A stretch of DNA of 50,310 nucleotides from an uncultured bacterium (GTDB taxonomy: Bacteria; Bacteroidota; Bacteroidia; Bacteroidales; Rikenellaceae): assembly GCA_905214725.1 (NCBI GenBank), contig CAJMNH010000013.1:1-50310 (forward strand), written 5' to 3'. The position numbers and the translations under genes were made by a program. Positions 10,911-20,900 of the stretch are shown in pieces; the stretch's first letter is position 1; each line of letters opens with the position of its first letter. The notes below the pieces were generated by a model that saw only the letters and a program-made list of their open reading frames with translations, was not told where the DNA came from and searched no databases.

Positions 10911-12737
10911 TTATTTTGTTCCGTTCCAATAGTAACAAGGTTTCACTTCGCCGACTTCGGCATTGTTACGCTCGGTATTACGTCCGAGTACGAACATCTC
11001 GAAGTTTTCGGCCGTCACGCGCTGAGCCTTCTCGCGCCCCTGCGACGGAGTGCCGACGGCGCCGCCGACACCGCAGCCGTCCACCCTGTCGGTGGCATTG
11101 CGACTCTCGGCCAATATCGATGCCGTGAAGCCGAAGCGGCCGCAGACCACGCCGCCGTTGCGGCAGTCGGTGATAGCGGTATACCGTTTGGGGGTCTGCG
11201 TCGTACCCACGATGCCGCCGGCATTGCCGCTCCCCTTGAGCAGTACATCGCCGTTGTTCACGCAGCCGTACATGTCGCCTACCTCGAACAAGCCGCTTAT
11301 GCCGCCCGCCACCGACGCCGAGCCGTCTACCACGCCTTCGTTCACGCACTCCTGGACATCGCAGAACGACGCCAGAGCCATGATGCCGCCGATACGGCCG
11401 GCCTCGCTGTGGACGGCTCCCGCGTTGGAGCTGAAACGCACGACAGCATTGACGGTCTCGTTGCCGGCGATAAAGCCGCACAGACCGCCCACATGTATGC
11501 CGCGGGCGCTGTTGTAGGTGTTGGCGGCATATCCGCACGACACGTCGCCCTCGTTACGACACTCGACCACGGCAACAGCCCACTTGGCATCGCCCTTGGC
11601 GAAAGCGTTGCCGAGGATACCGCCGACAGCCGTACGCCCTTTGGGGCTTTCGCCCGTAAACTTCACGGCGGCCTTGTTCAGGCATCGCACCGCCACGATC
11701 GGACGTGCGGCCTGTCCGACGATGCCGCCGACCGATCCGCCTGCAAGTCCCGATGCCGTGACCGCAGCGTAATTGACGCAATCGCCGACAGTCACCGCGG
11801 AGTGCATCGAACCGGCGATGCCGCCCACCATCGTGAAGACGTCGCAGCGGGTGATAACCTCGCCGAAATTGTCGCTGCAAACGATGTCGCCCTTGGTCAG
11901 GCCGCAGATGCCGCCCGCCTGCAATCCCTGCGGGACGTCGGACTCGGAGATCGATTTGGCCGCCACCGTTACGTTTCCGCGATTGGTGCAGAACTTGACC
12001 TTGGCATACGTGTTGCTGCCCACGATGCCGCCGACGTAGTTGTTGGGAAAAGCGCCGCTGAAAGTCACCATACCGTGATTGTTGCAATAGCCGATAAAGG
12101 CGCAGGAGAGCGGTCGGTTGGGGCTGCCGCCGACCACGCCGCCGAGGGCGATGCCCGCACTGCGGTTGTCGAGGTTGCCGCCGAAATTGCCCGACGACGA
12201 AATATTCCCGTAATTGTCGCAGTTTATGACAACGTATTTGTTCATTCCGCAAATTCCGCCCACGTAATTAGCCAGCAGCGATTTGCCCGAGCGGTGCGAA
12301 ATCTGGCCGCGGTTGGTGCAACCGTCCAGCGTCCCGTGGTTCACGTCGGCGATGAATCCCGCGTAGAACTCCTCCGCGCCGTTGTCCGTGCACTTCATCG
12401 AACACGAAGCGTCGATTGTAAGGTTCCGCACGACGGCCTTTTCCGAGACGATATGGAAAAGCCCGGCAGCCGTTTTCCAGTTGGATATCGAATGGCCGCC
12501 GCCGTCGAAAACGCCGTCGAAGACGGCTATCGGCGCAAAGTCCTTTACTTTGGCCATGTCGATGTCGGCCGTAAGGCTTATTACGCCCTCGCGGTCGGCC
12601 CACGGGGTGATATCCTCGCCGGCATTGGCAGCAGTTGCGAACGCCACCAACTCCTTGGCCGAAGATATGCCCTCGGCCATGGCCGTCCCGACCAGCAGCA
12701 GCGCCGAGACGAGCGATAACATTATGATTCTCTTCAT
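10911..12737 (-). CDS. Secreted GLUG-repeat protein
   Basis: A 608-residue protein with a signal peptide (MKRIIMLSLVSALLLVGTAMA) and no lipobox, so it is soluble or held on the surface by partners. The body is a long run of GLUG-type repeats, seen as recurring VGGICG, GGIVGS and GGILGN glycine turns every 30-40 residues with interspersed NxGxV strands. These build an elongated beta-solenoid-like stalk, known in adhesins and other surface proteins. The ATG at 12737 was chosen for the signal peptide; the open frame extends further upstream without support. The end, CYYWNGTK, matches the ends of the two GLUG lipoproteins in the same operon. It lies between two phosphoesterase genes; a binding or scaffolding role is inferred. 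Confidence 0.88.
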   Translation of the reverse strand: MKRIIMLSLVSALLLVGTAMAEGISSAKELVAFATAANAGEDITPWADREGVISLTADIDMAKVKDFAPIAVFDGVFDGGGHSISNWKTAAGLFHIVSEKAVVRNLTIDASCSMKCTDNGAEEFYAGFIADVNHGTLDGCTNRGQISHRSGKSLLANYVGGICGMNKYVVINCDNYGNISSSGNFGGNLDNRSAGIALGGVVGGSPNRPLSCAFIGYCNNHGMVTFSGAFPNNYVGGIVGSNTYAKVKFCTNRGNVTVAAKSISESDVPQGLQAGGICGLTKGDIVCSDNFGEVITRCDVFTMVGGIAGSMHSAVTVGDCVNYAAVTASGLAGGSVGGIVGQAARPIVAVRCLNKAAVKFTGESPKGRTAVGGILGNAFAKGDAKWAVAVVECRNEGDVSCGYAANTYNSARGIHVGGLCGFIAGNETVNAVVRFSSNAGAVHSEAGRIGGIMALASFCDVQECVNEGVVDGSASVAGGISGLFEVGDMYGCVNNGDVLLKGSGNAGGIVGTTQTPKRYTAITDCRNGGVVCGRFGFTASILAESRNATDRVDGCGVGGAVGTPSQGREKAQRVTAENFEMFVLGRNTERNNAEVGEVKPCYYWNGTK

Positions 12738-12768
12738 TTGCTTTGTATGGTTTTGAGGTTTTTGCAAT

Positions 12769-14364
12769 TTACATAGCCATATCCGACGTCGCCACGGAAC
12801 TCCAGTCGAGCGAAGCGGAATAGCGGCGACCGAAACGGTCGGTAACCTCGACCGTGCACGAGGTCGCCCCGTCCGATGGCTTGATGCGGAACAGGTGCTT
12901 GACATTGGTGTCCGGCTTGAACTCCTCCTTGGCGAGGTTGCCGGGTTTCGAGTTGCTCAGATCACAACAGTCCTTGTACGCTTTGTCGTAGCTCTCGAAA
13001 TGAGCCATCGGCCTGCCCGCTACGGTATTTTTACCGTTGTCGGTATAGCGTACGCTACCCCACAGAGCGTCCCACGCCCAGACGTTGGCATAGACATAGC
13101 CGTCGCCGTAGTCGGTCGGGGAGTAGACGCGCATCTGATAATCATCGCCCAGACCGTTAGGCACGCCCAACTGGTTGCCGCACGGATGATAATACCATTC
13201 GATCTTCTCGCCGTCGACATCGACAACGTAATATCCGCGCGGCGTCCCGTCGGAGCAGACCCACTCGTTGAGCCACAAGGCCCCCGTGGCGCGCGCCACG
13301 ATATGCCCCTCGATATTGCCCAGCCGGTTTTCGCCGCTCTTGGAGTAGACCTTGTTGAAATTGAGATGCGAATGCCCTGCCCACGAATGCACGTACTTGT
13401 ACTCCGAGAGCTTCTGGGCGTAGAGTTTGCCGTTCTTGTCCACATCGACGGGGTCTTTGCCCGGCTTGCCGAACATCGAAGAGTGCGAGCAAATCATGAT
13501 CGTCTTCTCCTTCGGGACGTATTTCAGGTCGTTGCACAACCACGTATAGACCTCGTCGGAGAGACCGTCGCTGTATCCGCCTGCGCCGTCGCCCTTCATG
13601 ATGATGTTGTCCAGACAGATGAAATGGAGTTTGCCCAGATCGAACGAATAGTTCGTAGGGCCGATATTCTCTTCGTAGGGGCGTATGGCCTCATCGTCGG
13701 TCGGAGCCTTGGTATCGTGGTCGTGGTTGCCGATGACGCCGAACATCGGGAACGAAAGCGTCTTCACGCCCGAGCGGTAGACCTCCCACATGTTTACGTC
13801 CTCGTGGGTCAGGTCGCCCAAACCTATGCCGTAGACCGGACGATCCGTCATCGTCGCGCGCAGCCCGTTCATATCGCGGCACATATCCTCGAACATGTCG
13901 ATGGAGTGGTAGGCGAACTTATCGTAACCTCTGTCACGGGCGCGTATCTGCGGGTCGCCCACCATGAAGACCGTATAGCGATCCTCATTGTCACGGCAGC
14001 TGCGCAGGTGGAATTCGGCGCAGAACGAGGTCGAGCCTTCGGGTATGCGGTTGAAGAACTGCGGCAGTCCCTCCTTGGATTCGATTTCGTAACCCGACGG
14101 GACGGTAACCGTCACGAAACGGCGTTTGGAGAGGTCGCTATCGAACCAGAAATGGCCGTTGCAGTCGGTTTTGGCAGTTTGCAGGCCGTCGCTCACGACG
14201 ATCCCTTCGAGCGGGTTGTAGTAATCGTCGAAGACGACTCCCTTTATGTTATAACCCGCCTTGTCGGGGACATCGAACGGGTCATTCGACCCCAATTCGT
14301 TATTGACGTCGGTACATGCCGCAAACGACAGCAGGGCAACGAGCGTATAAAAGAATCGTTTCAT
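12769..14364 (-). CDS. Calcineurin-like phosphoesterase lipoprotein
   Basis: A 531-residue paralogue of the enzyme at 9439-10896. MKRFFYTLVALLSFAACTDV is a lipoprotein signal with lipobox FAAC, followed by Asn/Asp-rich residues typical of surface export in Bacteroidetes. Domain order is the same: a carboxypeptidase-regulatory-like beta domain (IKGVVFDDYYNPLEGIVV), a metallophosphoesterase core with GDPQIRARD, GLGDLTHED, IGNHDHD, CSHSS and GHSHL, and a C-terminal beta domain. The metal ligands are intact. The pairing of a surface-anchored and a periplasmic or secreted version suggests stepwise removal of phosphate on both sides of the outer membrane. Substrate specificity is not visible in the sequence. 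Confidence 0.93.
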   Translation of the reverse strand: MKRFFYTLVALLSFAACTDVNNELGSNDPFDVPDKAGYNIKGVVFDDYYNPLEGIVVSDGLQTAKTDCNGHFWFDSDLSKRRFVTVTVPSGYEIESKEGLPQFFNRIPEGSTSFCAEFHLRSCRDNEDRYTVFMVGDPQIRARDRGYDKFAYHSIDMFEDMCRDMNGLRATMTDRPVYGIGLGDLTHEDVNMWEVYRSGVKTLSFPMFGVIGNHDHDTKAPTDDEAIRPYEENIGPTNYSFDLGKLHFICLDNIIMKGDGAGGYSDGLSDEVYTWLCNDLKYVPKEKTIMICSHSSMFGKPGKDPVDVDKNGKLYAQKLSEYKYVHSWAGHSHLNFNKVYSKSGENRLGNIEGHIVARATGALWLNEWVCSDGTPRGYYVVDVDGEKIEWYYHPCGNQLGVPNGLGDDYQMRVYSPTDYGDGYVYANVWAWDALWGSVRYTDNGKNTVAGRPMAHFESYDKAYKDCCDLSNSKPGNLAKEEFKPDTNVKHLFRIKPSDGATSCTVEVTDRFGRRYSASLDWSSVATSDMAM

Positions 14365-14436
14365 CTCTCAATCATTTCATTGTGGGGCAGGGAGGCATCA
14401 CCCTCGCCTGCCCCTGTGTCTGACGGCGCGAAGTCC

Positions 14437-17400
14437 CTACTCCTCGCCGTTCCAGTAATAGCTGCCGTTCACCGTTGCGGTCTCCCCGCTGCCGACGATG
14501 CCCTTCGCGTAGTTATCGGCGTCGAGCGTCAGGATCAACGTCTCTGGATTCTCGGTAGCGCCCAGATAGAACGAACCCCCGACACCGCAGTTCGTGACGG
14601 TAGTCGTTCCGCCGTCTATGCCCACGATCATGCCCATGCCCGAAAGGTTGTCAGGTGTCACTATGACAGGTACACCTTCCGAATCTTTAACTCCTTCGTT
14701 CCGAATAAGCGTGGCGTAAGCCTTGCAGTCCGAAACGGACGACACGCCCGTAACGTATGCCGCAATGCCGCTGACCCCGATCAATGAGGAGCTCGACGCA
14801 TTGTGGCTGTAGATATTCTTGGCCTTGACCGTACAGCCCGCGATCGTCGAGTTCTCCAGCGTTCCGGCAATGCCGCCTGCGAAGTGGGGGCCGCTGCCCT
14901 CGATTCCGCCCGTGAAACTGCTGTCGGAGACGTCCGAGAAACGGGCATAACCCACGATGCCCGCAGCGCCCGAACGCTTGCTCTCGACCATGCCCGAGCA
15001 CGAGCAACCCGCAATCGTGATGCGGTCGGCTTCACCGGCGCCCAATGCGCAGCCCACGATGCCGCCGCCATTGGCCGCCGCCGTGGGATCGTCCCATGTA
15101 TTGTTGTACTGGTAGTGGCGTACACCGGCCGTCACATGGCAGTTCTCGATGGCGGCCGCAGCGCCTTTGACAGCGCCGACGATACCGCCCGTGGCCGAGA
15201 AAACGCCATTTTCCTTCGCATTGGCATTGTTCACGTTGATATATGCCGTGCCGTCGCAGTTCTTCACCTCGACAGGATGTTCCGTATAACCGAGAATTCC
15301 GCCCGTGAACGACGGCAGAACCTTAAATCCGTTATCGGATGTCGCAAAGCCTATTTCGGCGTTATTGGCGCAATCCTCGTACACATGGGGAAGTTCGGTC
15401 GGTTTGTAGTTGAGGCCGATAATGCCGCCCACGAAGATTTTGCAAATGCCTTTCGTCAGCAAACGGTTGTTATTCAATCTCAGGCTGCCTTCATTGATAC
15501 ACGACGAAGCGCCGCACTCCACCGAACCGGCGATGCCGCCGACGGCGTAGTAGTTGAACTTCGATTGCAGATCGATCGTAACGCCGCCGGCATTGGTCAA
15601 GTTCGAAAGCGTGGTTCCGGGATAGGCATAACCCACGATACCGCCAAGGCGCAGATATGCCCCCTCGATGCTTTCGACACCGCTGACCGTGACGGCGCCG
15701 CGGTTGGTCGTCGCCGCATCCGAAACCGTCTGAGCCTTGCCGAACGAGCCGTAAACGCCGCCGACCGTAGCCAGAGTGGCTCCACCGTCGATATGAATCG
15801 CTCCTTCATTCACGTTGCCGGAGAGCGATTCCGCAGCATTTCTCACAAATCCGCAAACGCCGCCGACATTGATGGTGCGCGGATCGGAACCCTGATTGAC
15901 CGTACCTTTGTTCGTGCAGCCGACGATGCTGCCCTCGCATTGGCCGATCACGCCGCCGAGATGCTCCTGATCGACGACGGCGGCGTTTTCGGAGTTCAGC
16001 TTGCGCTCATACTCGGTCGTAACCACGGCTTCGACCTCGTTGGTGCAGTTGCTGATGCTCTGTCCGCCGAAAACCGTTCCGGCGACACCGCCGATGCGCG
16101 TCTCCCAATAGAACGACGTCGAGCTGACGGCGCCGCGGTTGGTGCTGCCCGAGATAGAGCCGCTGTTCTGCCCCGATACGCCGCCGACAAAATTCGAACG
16201 GTTGGCCTGAGCTTTGTTCACCGCCTTGCTGTTGGAAATAACCGCACCCTTGTTGATGCAATCCTTGATTACACACGTGCCGTTCGACGAACGCCCCACA
16301 ACGCCGCCGACGCAGAGGGTCTTGACGTCCGAAGAGTTGGTAACCGTACCGTTGTTGGTATTTCCGTAAACTTCGGCAGTATCTTCCTCGACACTGCGGT
16401 CGAACGTACCGAGGACTCCGCCGACGCAAATAACCTTATCGGGAGCCTGACCGTTCGCCGACACGTCGCCGTTGTTTTCGCAACCGCTGATACGACCCGT
16501 GCGGTAGATGCGGCCGACCAGTCCGCCGACATAGATGTCGAAGCCGCTCGTACCCGCATAAGAGACCTTGGCGTTATTCACGCAATTCTCGACGACACCG
16601 CGACCCATGCCGACAAGCGCGCCGAGGCTCATTTTGTCTTCGGGCGACAGGGTGTTCGCAAACTCGCACGAAGCGTCGATCGTGACGTTCCTGATCACCG
16701 ACTCGCCGAGCGTGAACTTGAACAGAGGCCATGCCGATTTCAGGTTCTTGATCGAGAAGCCGCGTCCGTCGAACGTACCGTTGAAAGCATTGCCGAGGTC
16801 ACCGACACCGATACCTTTCCAGTCCGAAACCTCGGCCATGTCGATGTCGTTCGCCAGATAGTACGAACCTCCGAGTATGCCGTTGGCTACGTTTTCGGCA
16901 AGCGCGAGCATGTCGGCGGCATTCCTGATCTCGGTCTCGACGACCGTTTCGGTCGGAACGAACGCCACGGCAGGCATCGCCAGTATCTCGCCGGCAGCGA
17001 CAATCTGCTCTTTATCGCTCTTGACACGCATGAGATGGCCTTCGGTATCGACGATTTCGACCGTGAAGCCCGCAGCAAAGGTCTGTGCCGGAACCGCTAT
17101 GACGAACGCTTCGGCTTCATCGCTGAGGGGGGGGGTCGCCTCCGTGCCGCAATTGAGCGTCACGCTCCGGCAGGTCTCCTCGACCTCCGCCTCAGGAATC
17201 GTCAGCGCCGACTGCCCGTAATCGATCTCGAACTCGCCGCAGAGAGGCTCATGCGAGTTGCCGTAGAACCGGATGCGATCCACGGTATTGCAGCCCTCGG
17301 TACCCTTCGTCAGCCGTATCTTGACAAACCCGCACGCATTTTTCAACACAACCGACGACGTCTCGCCGCGTCCCACGAGCACAGCGGACCCTTCGGCAAA

Positions 17401-17772
17401 CGACGCCCCGTTGCGGATCTGCTCCGCAGGCAGCATGACCTTGCCATCGGCATATGCCGACGCGGGATAGACCACCTCATAGGGAGGGTTGATAACCTCG
17501 TTCACGGAGAACGTCGCGGAGCCCGCGCCCTCCTCGACATCCGCGAGCGTATTGCTCTGACGACCGTTGACGGCGATACAGTCGCCGTTCGACCAGTAGA
17601 CCTTGTACTTGCCCGTAACCCCGTCCTTGTCGCCGAGGTGGGTTCGCGTGCCTTCGAGGGCGGCGGTCAGTTCGGTTTTTCCGTTTACATTAGCGACATC
17701 TTCCGAAATGTCAGTGGTGCATGAGCTCAGCATCACAGCCGCCAAACTCAATGCTATAAAAATCCTTTTCAT
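14437..17772 (-). CDS. Surface lipoprotein with fimbrillin-like N-terminus and GLUG repeats
   Basis: A 1111-residue lipoprotein: MKRIFIALSLAAVMLSSC with lipobox LSSC, then TTDIS. Residues about 30-290 resemble the N-terminal domain of Bacteroidetes fimbrillin-like proteins (TRTHLGDKDG, YWSNGDCIAVNG). After about residue 290 come some twenty GLUG repeats (GGLVGR, GGVVGR, GGIVGY). The last residues are GSYYWNGEE, like the other two GLUG proteins of the operon. The coding strand carries a run of nine C residues (17127-17135 as G on the plus strand) at ATPPLSDEA, a possible slippage site. I chose the ATG at 17772 for the signal peptide. The likely role is ligand capture beside SusCD. Confidence 0.88.
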   Translation of the reverse strand: MKRIFIALSLAAVMLSSCTTDISEDVANVNGKTELTAALEGTRTHLGDKDGVTGKYKVYWSNGDCIAVNGRQSNTLADVEEGAGSATFSVNEVINPPYEVVYPASAYADGKVMLPAEQIRNGASFAEGSAVLVGRGETSSVVLKNACGFVKIRLTKGTEGCNTVDRIRFYGNSHEPLCGEFEIDYGQSALTIPEAEVEETCRSVTLNCGTEATPPLSDEAEAFVIAVPAQTFAAGFTVEIVDTEGHLMRVKSDKEQIVAAGEILAMPAVAFVPTETVVETEIRNAADMLALAENVANGILGGSYYLANDIDMAEVSDWKGIGVGDLGNAFNGTFDGRGFSIKNLKSAWPLFKFTLGESVIRNVTIDASCEFANTLSPEDKMSLGALVGMGRGVVENCVNNAKVSYAGTSGFDIYVGGLVGRIYRTGRISGCENNGDVSANGQAPDKVICVGGVLGTFDRSVEEDTAEVYGNTNNGTVTNSSDVKTLCVGGVVGRSSNGTCVIKDCINKGAVISNSKAVNKAQANRSNFVGGVSGQNSGSISGSTNRGAVSSTSFYWETRIGGVAGTVFGGQSISNCTNEVEAVVTTEYERKLNSENAAVVDQEHLGGVIGQCEGSIVGCTNKGTVNQGSDPRTINVGGVCGFVRNAAESLSGNVNEGAIHIDGGATLATVGGVYGSFGKAQTVSDAATTNRGAVTVSGVESIEGAYLRLGGIVGYAYPGTTLSNLTNAGGVTIDLQSKFNYYAVGGIAGSVECGASSCINEGSLRLNNNRLLTKGICKIFVGGIIGLNYKPTELPHVYEDCANNAEIGFATSDNGFKVLPSFTGGILGYTEHPVEVKNCDGTAYINVNNANAKENGVFSATGGIVGAVKGAAAAIENCHVTAGVRHYQYNNTWDDPTAAANGGGIVGCALGAGEADRITIAGCSCSGMVESKRSGAAGIVGYARFSDVSDSSFTGGIEGSGPHFAGGIAGTLENSTIAGCTVKAKNIYSHNASSSSLIGVSGIAAYVTGVSSVSDCKAYATLIRNEGVKDSEGVPVIVTPDNLSGMGMIVGIDGGTTTVTNCGVGGSFYLGATENPETLILTLDADNYAKGIVGSGETATVNGSYYWNGEE
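17127..17135. repeat. Homopolymer tract (G9) inside a GLUG lipoprotein gene
   Basis: Nine consecutive G on the plus strand, read as C9 in the coding strand about 640 bases into the gene. The present length keeps the frame open. Such tracts are prone to slipped-strand mispairing. A second G9 tract lies in another surface lipoprotein gene at 40086-40094. Confidence 0.9.
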
Positions 17773-17803
17773 GATTTTCAGTTCATTTGAAGTTCGACTT
17801 CCG

Positions 17804-17941
17804 TTACCATTCACTTTCCTTCTCCGCTATCTCTTCGGGCGAAAGATCCCACTCCTCCTCGCTAGCGGCGAATCCCGCCTCGATGGATACCTGCCACCAT
17901 TCGATTTCGGGAGAATGGTATCCCGTCTGCATGTTGTTCAT
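17804..17941 (-). CDS. 45-residue acidic peptide in the SusCD operon
   Basis: A short gene with ATG at 17941 and TAA at 17804, 31 bases upstream of the GLUG lipoprotein gene and 40 bases downstream of the BACON-GLUG gene. The product begins MNNMQTGYHSPEIEWWQVSI, continues EAGFAASEEEW and ends IAEKESEW. It has no signal peptide, is strongly acidic, and is Trp- and Glu-rich. The pattern sPeIE...VsiEaGFAaS resembles short conserved peptides that I associate with Bacteroidetes surface-adhesin operons, but I cannot name a family. Position and codon use support a real gene. Function is unknown. Confidence 0.7.
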   Translation of the reverse strand: MNNMQTGYHSPEIEWWQVSIEAGFAASEEEWDLSPEEIAEKESEW

Positions 17942-17981
17942 CGTATAAAGTTTTGGTTAGTAGTATTTTTTCAACTGGCGT

Positions 17982-20900
17982 TTACTCTTGGCCGTTCCAG
18001 TAGTAGCACCCGCTCGGCACGACGTTGCCGTCGCCGACGATGCAGCCGCCGAAATTGTCGGACGTAACCGTCATGATCACGTTCTGAACCTTGCCCGCCG
18101 AACCCGTATTGAGCGTTCCGCCCACGCCGCAGTCGCTGATGGTCGAGCCCGCCACCGAAATGCCCGCGATCAGGCCCATACCCAAATGCGTCTGTTCGTT
18201 GGCCGTCGAGCCCACGTTCTGAATCAGGGTGGCGAAAGCCTTGCACTTCGAAACCGACGACTTGCCGTAGAGGTATCCGACGACTCCCGCCGACGGGAAA
18301 TAATTGACGCTGTTGAAGCCCAAACTGCTGTGGCTGTAAATATCCGGCGATTTCACGATGCAGTCGGTCGCCGAGGCATCGCTCAGGCAACCTGCGATAC
18401 CCGCCGCGAAGTGGGGACCGCTGCCGACCACGCTGCCGGTGAAACGGCAGCCCGACACGGCTGCGTACTTGGCGAAACCGACGATGCCCGCCGCCGTCGA
18501 ACGCTTGTTTTCAAGCGTACCCGAATTCGAGCAACCCGAAATCTTTACGATGTCCGACGAACTCTCGCCGACGGCACAGCCGACGACACCGCCGCAGTGG
18601 GACATCTTGAACGGATCCATGTCAATATTGCGGTTGTAGGCATAGTTGCGGGTATCGACCGTAACGGTGCAATCGGCTACTTCGGCAGCCGTCTCGACAA
18701 TGGCGCCGACGATGCCGCCCGCCGCCGAGAACAGGCCGTCGTACTTGTTATTGGCGCCCGAAGAGTTCACGTAGCCGTTGTTTTCGCACTTCTTCACCGC
18801 AACGGGCGTCTCGGTGTAGCCGAGAATGCCGCCCGAGAATGCAGGAAGGATATTGTAATCGTTCGACTTGGTGCCGATTCCCACTTCGCCGTCATTCACG
18901 CAGCCCGAATAGGTGTTGATGTCGCCGGTTACGTTGCGGCCGGCGATGCCGCCGAAGTAGATTTTGCTCGACGTGTTCTTCAGCAGCACGCCGTTGTTAA
19001 TCATCAGCTTTCCCGCGTTTTTCGAGTCGGAGATTCCGCACTCGGTCGAACCCGCGATGCCGCCGACGGCGAACGTGGTGAAGTTCGCCACCAGATCGGC
19101 GGTGATGGCGCCCGTATTGGCAAGCGACGAGAGCGGCGACTCGGAATCGACATAGCCGCCGACTCCGCCGAGATTCAGGCAGGTCGAGTTGTCGGCAGCC
19201 GTCTCGATATTAAGCACCGTGATGGGGCCGCTGTTCGAGCTGTTCTTGTCGGAGTCGCCCTGCACGGCGCCGAATCGGCCGTAGAGGCCGCCGACCGAGG
19301 CATATCTTACGCCCTTGATGGCCGCTGTGGCGTCGCCCTGCAAATCGAGCTTGGCGACATTGACGTTGTTTTCGGCCTCGCCGTCGGCAAAAACGCCCGC
19401 GATACCGCCCATATAGAGGTATTGCTGGTTCGACGACGAAATCATCGAGCCGCGGTTGGTGCAGCCCTTGATGCTGCCCGACTCCTGATAGCCGGCGATG
19501 CCGCCGGTATACTCGCTGTAAACGGCGTCGCCGCTGCGATAGAGCGTAGTGGACACGGGCTGTGCATTTACGCACTCCGATACCGCCGCCGCGGAGTATC
19601 CCGCCACGCCGCCGCAATAGACCGTGCGCGAGGCGTCGGTGCTGACAATAAGCAGTTTCTCACCCGTCGAGCAGTCGGTCAACGTTCCTGAAGCCACGCC
19701 TGCGATACCCCCGATGCGCAGAGCCGACGAGCTTCCCGAGATACGGGCATAAGCGTTCACGCTACCGTTGTTTGCGCTCGAAACGATCGACGAAGCCTCG
19801 CCGAGACTCTTGCCTGCTATGCCGCCGGCATTGAGGCTCGCGTTCGAGGTGACGCTCTGCTCTACGGTGAACGAAGCCTCGTTTTTGCTGTTGCGCACGG
19901 CGCCGTTGTCGAGCAGGCCGACAATGCCGCCGAAGCCCGTTTCGGCCGAAGCGTCCAAATTTTCAACCACCACGGCGGCACGGTTCACGCAGTTGTCGAT
20001 CATGCCGCACGATACGCCCGCGATCACGCCGAACCAGCTTTCGGAAGCCACGCTGCCCGAGAACGTCATCGAACAGTCCTCATCGACGATGATATCCTGA
20101 ACCGTGGCGCCGGCGCCCACATGCCCGAAGAGCGGCGCATCGCCCTTCCACGCCTTGATAAGCCAGCCGTTGCCACGGAACACGCCGTCGAACGGACGCG
20201 AGGCGGTGCCGATCGGCGTCCACGTTTCGACCTCGCTCATATTGATATCGGAGAGCACGTTCACGAGCACGCCGCTCTCGTTTTCAGTAGTCCAGTAGGA
20301 GATGTCGTCGTTGGCGTTCCACGCCTCGGCGAACATCTTGAATCCGGGTCCCGTGACGATGCCGCCTGCAGGCACGAAGTCCTGCGTGATGGCGGGCAAA
20401 GCGATGGATCGGCTGCTGTCCTTGACGGTGAACTCGACAATGCATTCGCGTCCGGCCTTCGTGTCGCTGAGGTTCTTGCCTATCCAGAATTTGTAGACCG
20501 TGTTGAAGCCGTCCTCCGCCGGAGTTTCGGTGCACTGAATCCAATAGGGAGCCTCGACCTTCTCGATGATGCCGAACGGAGCCATGACCTCGAACGAGAC
20601 ATTGCCCTCGGCCGCCACATCGATCTTGCCGTCGGCAGTCATAGCCACCTCGCTGCCAAACTGGAAGACCGTGAACTCGCCGTTGTAGCCCTCGGCCGGA
20701 ATCAACTGCACGGCTCCGTAACGCGGCTGCTCGCCGGTGTTGGCGTCGATGCTGACGTGCATGACGGTCGTGGTCTGGCCGGACTCGTCGACCGTCGGCG
20801 TACCGACCTTCTCGGCCTCGATCCAGTCGGGGGTTTCGATCGTCCACTCCGAGGCGGTGCGCACCTCGACATCGTACGAAAGCGTCTCGTTGGAGCCCAG

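Noticed and set aside
12895..14787. 630-codon plus-strand frame opposite the phosphoesterase lipoprotein gene
   Set aside because: No signal peptide, no recognisable domain; shadow of the opposite gene.
14803..17724. Very long open frame on the plus strand opposite a GLUG lipoprotein gene
   Set aside because: The minus-strand frame has a signal peptide and clean repeats. The plus-strand frame is Arg/Ala/Asp-rich without motifs, as expected from codon bias in GC-rich DNA.
17988..19691. 567-codon plus-strand frame opposite the BACON-GLUG gene
   Set aside because: Composition typical of an antisense frame, no start context and no motif.
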